This document shows, piece after piece, positions 6,505 to 11,321 of a stretch of 11,321 bases of DNA. A program made the position numbers and the translations under genes. The notes beneath the pieces were generated by a model. The model made no database searches and was not told where the DNA came from. It saw nothing but the letters and a program-made list of their open reading frames with translations. How positions within the stretch are numbered: the stretch's first letter is position 1; every line of letters starts with the position of its first letter. The DNA is from Candidatus Bipolaricaulota bacterium (GTDB taxonomy: Bacteria; Bipolaricaulota; Bipolaricaulia; UBA7950; UBA9294): NCBI GenBank assembly GCA_030612485.1, contig JAUWNS010000071.1, forward strand, positions 1-11,321, read 5' to 3'.

Positions 6505-7506
6505 ATGAATAAACGAAAGGTTCAACTGACCGGAGGGGGGACGTACTTCGTCACCCTTCCCAAGCAATGGGCAACCCGGATGAAAGTCGGGCGTGGAGCG
6601 GAGATCTCCCTCGAGGAGAACGCAACCGGGAGTCTCCTCCTCGTACCACCAACGCTCGCGGGGGAGAATAGGGTCTCCCTCTCCCTCGAGGATAAGGATC
6701 CCTTGTGGATCGAGCGGGCGATCATCTCCTGCTACATCACCGGGTTCGACGTAATCGATATGAACGGGGCGCGGATCACCCCCACGCAGCGCCGCGCGGT
6801 GCGTCAGGCCGCCCAGTCGCTCGTAGGACTTGAGATCATGGACGAGGCTAAGGATAGGATCGTCCTCCACTGCTTGGTGCGGATGCGGGATTTCGCTGCT
6901 GCGACGAGCCTCAAGCGGATCTTCGCCATCACGCAGGCGATGCTCTGCGATGCGGTGAGCGCGTTCATCAATAGGGACATCGACCTCGCAAAGGATGTAG
7001 TTGAGCGCGACGCCGAGGCTGACCGACTGACGCGTGTCATGTCGCGCGAGCTAGGCCTGTTGTTGCGCGACCTCTTGCTCGAGAAGGAGATCGGGATGAG
7101 TCGCATCCTCTTCCACGAGTACCACGGTGTCGCCAAGATTCTCGAACGGATCGGGGATCACGCGGGCAAGATCTCGCGCACGGTCCCCTCGCTCACCGCG
7201 CCGCTTCCCCCCTCAGCGATCGCGGAGATCGACGCCCTCGCCACCGCAGCGCGTACCGCGGTCGAAGAGAGTGTGCAGGCGTTCTTGAACGCCGATCTGA
7301 TTATGGCGGATCGGGTTTTGAGCACGCGTGACCACACCCCGGAGTGGGAAGAGCGAGTCCGCCTCGCCAAGGGAGAGGAGAACGCGCAACCATTAGGGAC
7401 CATCTTCGACAGTCTTCTCCGTATCCGCGACTACGCCTTCAATATAGCGGAGACAGCACTGAACATGGGGATTCCCGGGCTGCAAGAACCCGCAGAGAAA
7501 CCTTAG
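6505..7506 (+). CDS. AbrB-PhoU fusion regulator, archaeal-type phosphate uptake regulator
   Basis: A 333-aa protein with an N-terminal SpoVT/AbrB-like DNA-binding domain (1-50: [19 protein letters not shown], then a beta-strand with SLLLVPP). A PhoU helical region (about 110-325) follows. Metal-binding-type helices are visible: ERDAEADRL (167-175), [11 protein letters not shown] (213-223) and, as a third degenerate copy, [11 protein letters not shown] (306-316). Classic PhoU (about 220-240 aa, no DNA-binding part) modulates Pst transport and PhoR signalling; this fused form, common in archaea, probably acts as a transcription regulator that senses phosphate or metal status. No pst or pho genes are in view. 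The start has only a weak ribosome site (GGATGG, 6495-6500). The stop overlaps that of the convergent yhaM-type gene. Confidence 0.88.
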   Translation: MNKRKVQLTGGGTYFVTLPKQWATRMKVGRGAEISLEENATGSLLLVPPTLAGENRVSLSLEDKDPLWIERAIISCYITGFDVIDMNGARITPTQRRAVRQAAQSLVGLEIMDEAKDRIVLHCLVRMRDFAAATSLKRIFAITQAMLCDAVSAFINRDIDLAKDVVERDAEADRLTRVMSRELGLLLRDLLLEKEIGMSRILFHEYHGVAKILERIGDHAGKISRTVPSLTAPLPPSAIAEIDALATAARTAVEESVQAFLNADLIMADRVLSTRDHTPEWEERVRLAKGEENAQPLGTIFDSLLRIRDYAFNIAETALNMGIPGLQEPAEKP

Positions 7507-8552
7507 GAACTTTCTCCTATTGCGTCGCTTACCGTCCCCTTGAAGAACTTTCGCCCAAGGAGTTTGTGCCAATCGGTGAACTCCCCTGGCTCGCCGTCCT
7601 TGGAGATGTGCATTCGCACCATGTGCAGCTTGGCCGACAGGTTGGCGAAGTAGTAGACCGCGAGCGCCTCGGCCGTCGTGGGGAGGAGCGCCGCTCCGAA
7701 CTCGAGCTCCCCATGGTGGGAGATGATGATGTGTTCCAGTAGGCGCAGGAGGTGCTCGTCCTCCCAGGAGATCTTCCTCGCCCCTGCACGAAGCATGTCG
7801 CGCCCGAGTAAGAGGTGACCTATTAACTGTCCGTCGAAACTGTAGGATGGGGCGATGGGGTTCTTGAACTCCTCGATCTTTCCGATGTCGTGCAGGAGTG
7901 CTCCCGCAGTGACCAGACCGTGGTCGATCCTGAGGCCGGGCTGGCTAGTGGCAAAGGAAGAGGCCCCACTCGCCACCTCCAGGGTATGCTCCAGGAGGCC
8001 GCCGACGTAGGCGTGGTGATACTGAACCGCCGCTGGGAACTCCTTGAATTCCGTCTCGTAGTCGGTGAGGATCGTGCGGGTCAGCATCTGGAGGGAAGCG
8101 GGCTCGATGCTGGCGACCAGATCCTGGAGCTCGTTCCACATCTCATCGATCGGGCGTTCGCTCGTCGGCACGAGGAGGCTGCGATCGAACCCCGGGAGCT
8201 TCCCAGCATCGTGTTCGTACGTCTCCAGGCGGCGGATCGACTCCACGATGATCTGAAGCGTGTTTCGATACGTCTCGGCCCGCCCCTCAACGTAGACGAA
8301 ATCCCCCTCCTCGAACTGAGACGCATACCGCTGCGTTGCCTCCGCCCACGCGCGCGCAGGGAGCGTCCCCGAGCGATCGGCAAGAGTGATCTCCAGGTAG
8401 GGATCCCCAGCACGGGTCGCCCGTTGAGCCTTCAAACGGACGAGGAAACACTGCGAGACCCGTTGCCCGCTTCGCATGTTTTCGATGAGAACGTGCATCA
8501 ACGGGTAAGGGATCTCTCCTTTCACGTGCTGTGAAAACTTCTCGGCGGCCAT
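7503..8552 (-). CDS. yhaM: YhaM-type 3'-5' exoribonuclease (OB fold plus HD domain)
   Basis: A 349-aa protein. The N-terminal OB-fold (about 30-110: CFLVRL, DPYLEITLADRSG, ARAWAEA) is a nucleic-acid binding fold. The HD phosphohydrolase domain (about 165-320) shows HHAYVGGLLEHTLEVA (179-194), the HD pair in LLHDIGK (219-225; H221, D222), GHLLLG (245-250) and ISHHGELEFGAALLPTT (277-293). This arrangement matches YhaM of Bacillus subtilis and CBF1 of Staphylococcus, which trim RNA (and act on single-stranded DNA) from the 3' end with a divalent metal. The ATG at 8550-8552 follows AGGAAGGGG. I see no clear promoter in the 88 bases upstream, which contain the terminator of the next gene, so it may depend on read-through or on a promoter I cannot recognise. 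Confidence 0.9.
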   Translation of the reverse strand: MAAEKFSQHVKGEIPYPLMHVLIENMRSGQRVSQCFLVRLKAQRATRAGDPYLEITLADRSGTLPARAWAEATQRYASQFEEGDFVYVEGRAETYRNTLQIIVESIRRLETYEHDAGKLPGFDRSLLVPTSERPIDEMWNELQDLVASIEPASLQMLTRTILTDYETEFKEFPAAVQYHHAYVGGLLEHTLEVASGASSFATSQPGLRIDHGLVTAGALLHDIGKIEEFKNPIAPSYSFDGQLIGHLLLGRDMLRAGARKISWEDEHLLRLLEHIIISHHGELEFGAALLPTTAEALAVYYFANLSAKLHMVRMHISKDGEPGEFTDWHKLLGRKFFKGTVSDAIGESS

Positions 8553-8574
8553 CGCATCCCCTTCCTCTCTCCCT

Positions 8575-8620
8575 GGATCGAAGAGAAACGAAGCGGCCCG
8601 CGTGAAGGGGGCGGACCGCT
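8575..8620 (-). terminator. Intrinsic terminator-like hairpin after the NosD-like gene
   Basis: The minus-strand RNA pairs AGCGGUCCGC (8611-8620) with GCGGGCCGCU (8592-8601) in a 10-bp stem with one G-U pair and a 9-nt loop. UCGUUUCUCUUC follows, a moderate U-rich tail. The wobble pair would be a C-A mismatch in the opposite strand's RNA, so the minus direction is the functional one. It lies between the NosD-like stop and the yhaM start. Confidence 0.65.
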
Positions 8621-8640
8621 CCTACAATCTTCCAGCAGGT

Positions 8641-9456
8641 CTACTTGCGCTTCAGACCACTCGCCAACTTCGGGCGGTTGACAAGGGGGAAGTTATCCTG
8701 ATCGCTGTCGCTCCGGACAACGTAAGGAAAGTCCCAAATACCGTTTTCGTCAGCGTCGACAACGCAGTAATCGGCCCAGTAGTTCCCCTCGCCGGCCTCA
8801 TCCCATCGATTCACATCCACGCTGTGCGCGTTGTGGATGTTATCGAGGAAGGTATTACGGTAGACAAGGTTCCCCTCCGACCCGAAGTCGAGGTAGATTC
8901 CCATGTAGTTCTCGGCAAGGGTGTTCCCGATGATCTCGTTCTCGTTCGAGGCCTGGAACCAGATAGCGTAATCGTTCTTCTCGATCATATTCTGCAGGAT
9001 CCAGTTATCGTGCGAGAAGTAAAAGTGGATTCCGTCGGTGTTACTCGCGATCCGACACCGGCTGATGCGGGTGAGAGAGGAGAAACTCAGCGTGATCCCG
9101 ATCCAGTTTCCGGTGAGATCGCAGGTCTCGACCTGCGCGTTCCTCACGTAGCTAAGGGAGATGGCGGCCTTGGTAGCCCCGCTGATCGTGACGTTTCTGA
9201 TGATGAACGCCCGATCCGTCCGATGGACGCGGATTCCATAGTCGCTATAGCCGGCATCGATCTTCCACCCCGCGATGATGTATGGGTCGTCGAGCGTCCC
9301 CGAACCACCTACCACGCCATTTTCGGTTGTAAACTCGTAGTTACTCGTAATGACGATGGGATCTCGTTCGATCGTGTCCCCGTTCACAGCGACTACGATG
9401 ACCCCGATCAATAGAAACAGGACGACGATACCCGTCAAAAACGCACCTCTACGCAT
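8641..9456 (-). CDS. Exported NosD/CASH-type parallel beta-helix protein
   Basis: A 271-aa protein with an N-terminal signal peptide or anchor (RRGAF then hydrophobic residues 6-24). The mature part starts like other right-handed beta-helix proteins: GSGTLDDPYIIAGWKIDA (51-68). Short repeating coils with G-I, N-x-I and C or N ladder positions follow (about 80-205). It ends with the typical GNYWADY (224-230) and DADENGIWDFPY (234-245) closing region. NosD proper helps load copper into nitrous-oxide reductase, but most proteins of this build are surface or periplasmic with carbohydrate-related or unknown roles, and no nos genes are nearby. No C-terminal anchor is seen. The ATG at 9454-9456 has GGGGTG seven bases upstream. 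It has its own promoter and terminator, so it is a single-gene unit. Confidence 0.82.
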   Translation of the reverse strand: MRRGAFLTGIVVLFLLIGVIVVAVNGDTIERDPIVITSNYEFTTENGVVGGSGTLDDPYIIAGWKIDAGYSDYGIRVHRTDRAFIIRNVTISGATKAAISLSYVRNAQVETCDLTGNWIGITLSFSSLTRISRCRIASNTDGIHFYFSHDNWILQNMIEKNDYAIWFQASNENEIIGNTLAENYMGIYLDFGSEGNLVYRNTFLDNIHNAHSVDVNRWDEAGEGNYWADYCVVDADENGIWDFPYVVRSDSDQDNFPLVNRPKLASGLKRK

Positions 9457-9500
9457 TACTCATCACCCCTTTATTCAGTCAGTCTAAAACCGTAAGTTCC

Positions 9501-9529
9501 ATCATACCAGTTTCCAACGCGGATGTGAA
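9501..9529 (-). promoter_or_regulatory. Promoter of the NosD-like gene (extended -10)
   Basis: On the minus strand TTCACA (-35, 9524-9529), 17 bases, then TATGAT (-10, 9501-9506) with an upstream TG at the extended -10 position. The predicted start near 9494 gives a leader of about 38 nt. This is one of the strongest-looking promoters in the window. Confidence 0.75.
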
Positions 9530-9579
9530 GCGCTTACGCCTCTTTTTTTTCTCTGCGACAGCACTTGTCGGTCATCCTC

Positions 9580-10374
9580 CTATCCTCTCCGGTGGAACGC
9601 GCGCAGAAGGGTGACCGGAACCCCGCGTCGCTTGAAGACGAAGACGAGGAGCCCACCCGCAATGAACCCCCCGATGTGAGCGAACCAGGCAACCCCGCCC
9701 GCGTTCCCCAGCGAGCCTGCCCCGCTAATCACCTGGAGAACGAACCAGAAACCGAGCAGAAAGACCGCCGGGACCCGGATGAGACGGATGAAGAAGAAGA
9801 TGGGGATCAAGGTAAGGACACGCGAGTAGGGAAATAACAGGAAGTAAGCGGCAAGGACCCCAGCGATCGCCCCGGAGGCTCCAATCTGTGGGATCGCGCT
9901 GTGAGGCGAGATAGCCATCTGAGAGAACGCCGCAGCCACCCCACACAGGAGGTAGAATAGAAGGAACTTCCAGTGGCCCATCGCATCCTCCACGTTATCC
10001 CCGAAGATCCACAGGTAGAGCATGTTCCCGAGGATGTGCAACAGCCCTCCATGAAGGAACATCGAGGTGAAGAGGGTGATCCAGATCGGTAGCGGGATCG
10101 TTGGCGGAAGATCGATCCCCCCGAGGAACTCCCCCGGGACCAAGCCGTAGCCGAAGGTGAAGAGGTTGCGCGGAGAGAGACGAACCCGGGAGATGGGACT
10201 CGATATGTCGGCAAAGTTCATCCCGTGCGCCTGCCAGGCAACGACATCTAATACCTCGGTCTCCGCAGTGCTCTTCGTCAGCTCATAGGAGAAGACAAGC
10301 AGGTTGAGAATGATCAGCACGACAGTGACAACCGGGAACGTCTTGCTCTCTCGATAATCGCGCAACGGGATCAT
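9580..10374 (-). CDS. Rhomboid family intramembrane serine protease
   Basis: A 264-aa integral membrane protease that cuts substrates within the membrane. Helix 1 (about 13-30) is followed by a long extracytoplasmic region (about 33-97). The rhomboid core has HGGLLHILGNML (108-119, with H108, H113 and N117 in the usual places), the catalytic serine in GASGAIAG (165-172, S168) and the catalytic histidine in AHIGGFIAG (232-240, H233). The end is a short basic tail. The start MIPLRDYRES matches the usual bacterial rhomboid N-terminus (MIPLRD). No ribosome site precedes this ATG, and the predicted -10 box ends only six bases upstream, so a leaderless mRNA is likely. The upstream extension to 10422 overlaps the promoter and is rejected. 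Substrates are unknown. Confidence 0.92.
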   Translation of the reverse strand: MIPLRDYRESKTFPVVTVVLIILNLLVFSYELTKSTAETEVLDVVAWQAHGMNFADISSPISRVRLSPRNLFTFGYGLVPGEFLGGIDLPPTIPLPIWITLFTSMFLHGGLLHILGNMLYLWIFGDNVEDAMGHWKFLLFYLLCGVAAAFSQMAISPHSAIPQIGASGAIAGVLAAYFLLFPYSRVLTLIPIFFFIRLIRVPAVFLLGFWFVLQVISGAGSLGNAGGVAWFAHIGGFIAGGLLVFVFKRRGVPVTLLRAFHRRG

Positions 10375-10380
10375 GCGCCT

Positions 10381-10410
10381 ATGATACAGGGTGCTCGCCC
10401 GTGGCGACAA
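10381..10410 (-). promoter_or_regulatory. Promoter of the rhomboid gene (leaderless)
   Basis: On the minus strand TTGTCG (-35, 10405-10410), 18 bases, then TATCAT (-10, 10381-10386). Six bases separate the -10 from the A of the ATG, which puts the expected transcription start on the start codon itself. Confidence 0.6.
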
Positions 10411-10414
10411 GCGA

Positions 10415-10442
10415 TTGACCACGCGCCATCGATCGGTACAAT
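10415..10442 (+). promoter_or_regulatory. Promoter of the M42 aminopeptidase gene
   Basis: TTGACC (-35, 10415-10420), 16 bases, then TACAAT (-10, 10437-10442). The predicted start near 10449 leaves a leader of about 23 nt that includes AAGGAGGG (10461-10468). Its -35 box is only four bases from the -35 box of the divergent rhomboid promoter. Confidence 0.75.
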
Positions 10443-10471
10443 CGAAGAGACGTAGATACTAAGGAGGGTTC

Positions 10472-11321
10472 ATGGAACTGCTGAAACGCTTGAGCGAGGC
10501 CGCGGGGATCCCCGGACACGAAGAGGGAATCCGAGCGATCATCAAGGAGGCGCTGCGCGATCACGTCGATACGGTGAGGACCGATCCGTTGGGGAACCTG
10601 ATCGCTCACCGAAAGGGTGAAGGCCCGGTGGTGTTGATCGCCGCCCATATGGACGAGATCGGGTTCATCGTTAGCTTCATCGAAAAGGAGACCGGGTTCT
10701 TGCGTCTCCATCCCCTTGGTGGATTCGACCCGAAGACGCTGATCGCGCAGCGGGTGATCGTCCACACCGCGACCGAGGACCTGATCGGGTGCATTGGGAG
10801 CAAAGCGATACATGTCATGACCGAGGAGGAGCGGAAGAAGCTCCCCGAGATGAAGGACCTGTTCGTCGATCTCGGCCTCCCCGAAGACCGCGTGAGAGAG
10901 CTCGTCTCGCTCGGGGACATGATCACCCTCCGGCAGGATTTCATCGTCGGTGAGTACGTTATTTCCGGAAAAGCTCTCGATGATCGGGCCGGACTGTACA
11001 TCGCGATCGAGGCGATCAAGCGCGCAAAGAAGATAAACTGCGACCTCTACTTCGTGGGGACGACACAAGAGGAGGTCGGCCTGCGCGGGGCGCAGGTGGC
11101 AGGATTCGCCGTGCACCCGCAGATCGGGATCGCACTCGACACGACCCTCGCCGTGGAGATGCCGGGAGTATCCCCTGCGCAACAGATCACACAACTGGGG
11201 AAGGGAGTGGCGATCAAGCTCGCCGACTCCGCCTCCATTTCGCACACCGGCTTAGTACGGGCGCTGAAGGATCTCGCCGAAAAGCGAAAGATTCCTTACC
11301 AGATGGAGATCCTCCCCCGAG
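10472..11321 (+). CDS. M42 family metallo-aminopeptidase (glutamyl aminopeptidase/cellulase M type), 3' end outside window
   Basis: The first 283 residues of an expected 340-360. M42 enzymes form large tetrahedral, dimetal complexes in the cytoplasm and remove N-terminal residues from peptides. Visible metal and catalytic residues are H59 in AHMDEIG (58-64), the bridging D170 in KALDDRAG (167-174), the general base E200 and ligand E201 in TTQEEVG (197-203), and D223 in ALDTT (221-225). The last ligand, a histidine near the C-terminus, lies beyond the window. Residues 70-165 form the inserted beta-rich dimerisation domain, with the usual GGFDPKTL and GCIGSKAIH. The ATG is supported by AAGGAGGG four bases upstream and a strong promoter. 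A long open frame on the opposite strand (10379-11245) is a shadow. Confidence 0.93.
   Translation, partial: MELLKRLSEAAGIPGHEEGIRAIIKEALRDHVDTVRTDPLGNLIAHRKGEGPVVLIAAHMDEIGFIVSFIEKETGFLRLHPLGGFDPKTLIAQRVIVHTATEDLIGCIGSKAIHVMTEEERKKLPEMKDLFVDLGLPEDRVRELVSLGDMITLRQDFIVGEYVISGKALDDRAGLYIAIEAIKRAKKINCDLYFVGTTQEEVGLRGAQVAGFAVHPQIGIALDTTLAVEMPGVSPAQQITQLGKGVAIKLADSASISHTGLVRALKDLAEKRKIPYQMEILPR

Noticed and set aside
6376..6870. Open N-terminal extension of the aspS frame
   Set aside because: It adds 165 residues without family similarity, crosses both divergent promoters and overlaps the phoU-like gene; the family start at 6375 has a good ribosome site.
7890..8534. Plus-strand open frame opposite yhaM
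   Set aside because: It is antisense to the conserved HD and OB domains, with no signature of its own.
8678..8706. Consensus-like TTGACA on the plus strand
   Set aside because: No -10 box at proper spacing and no plus-strand gene downstream; it lies within the NosD-like coding sequence.
8602..9414. Long plus-strand open frame opposite the NosD-like gene
   Set aside because: Its translation shows only repeated V/D/P patterns expected from antisense of the beta-helix; the minus strand has a signal peptide, promoter, ribosome site and family motifs.
9449..9463. Four-codon minus-strand frame (MSNA) overlapping the NosD-like start
   Set aside because: Its ATG is too close to the GGGGTG site for normal initiation and so short a frame arises by chance.
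9556..9570. Hairpin CGACA-5-TGTCG just after the rhomboid stop, near a run of eight T
   Set aside because: In the minus-strand RNA the run reads as A, not U, so it is not an intrinsic terminator; the stem is only 5 bp.
10379..11245. Long open frame on the strand opposite the M42 peptidase
   Set aside because: It mirrors the peptidase codons, has no family signature, and the plus-strand frame carries all M42 active-site motifs.

Overview
The window is a gene-dense, GC-rich bacterial segment with 12 protein genes, two of them cut by the window ends. No rRNA, tRNA, CRISPR array or insertion sequence was found. The aspartyl-tRNA synthetase is the long bacterial type (582 aa, with the insertion domain). 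Promoters look like sigma-70 -35/-10 boxes and most genes have GGAGG-type ribosome sites, so the host is a bacterium. Several families are common in archaea and deep-branching or thermophilic bacteria: an AbrB-PhoU fusion, a NosD-type beta-helix protein, an M42 aminopeptidase and a MoxR/DUF58/DUF4129 cluster. A member of Bipolaricaulota (Acetothermia) or a similar deep lineage would fit, but this is a guess from gene content.

Layout: (1) 1-406: the 5' part of an AbiEi/DUF6088-type antitoxin-like regulator (minus strand), with a promoter embedded in an 11-bp inverted repeat. This part looks acquired. (2) 407-6420: a six-gene minus-strand operon, in transcription order aspS, a DUF4129 protein, a two-helix membrane protein, a MoxR ATPase, a DUF58 protein and a six-helix membrane protein. 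Every junction overlaps or nearly touches, and the only promoter I can see is upstream of aspS. (3) 6461-7506: a divergent AbrB-PhoU regulator. (4) 7503-8552: a YhaM-type 3'-5' exoribonuclease, converging on phoU with a 4-bp overlap. (5) 8641-9456: an exported NosD-like beta-helix protein with its own promoter and a terminator. (6) 9580-10374: a rhomboid protease, apparently with a leaderless mRNA, whose promoter lies back to back with that of (7) an M42 aminopeptidase (10472 to the window end).

The most system-like part is the five-gene cassette behind aspS. A MoxR AAA+ ATPase and a DUF58 von Willebrand-type protein act together in many genomes as a chaperone-like or metal-insertion/assembly pair. 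Here they are tied to three membrane proteins, one with a cytoplasmic DUF4129 domain and one with a C-terminal region resembling a small protein that accompanies DUF58/DUF4129 in haloarchaea. No transglutaminase domain is present. The likely picture is a membrane-anchored MoxR machine of unknown substrate, expressed together with a housekeeping tRNA synthetase.
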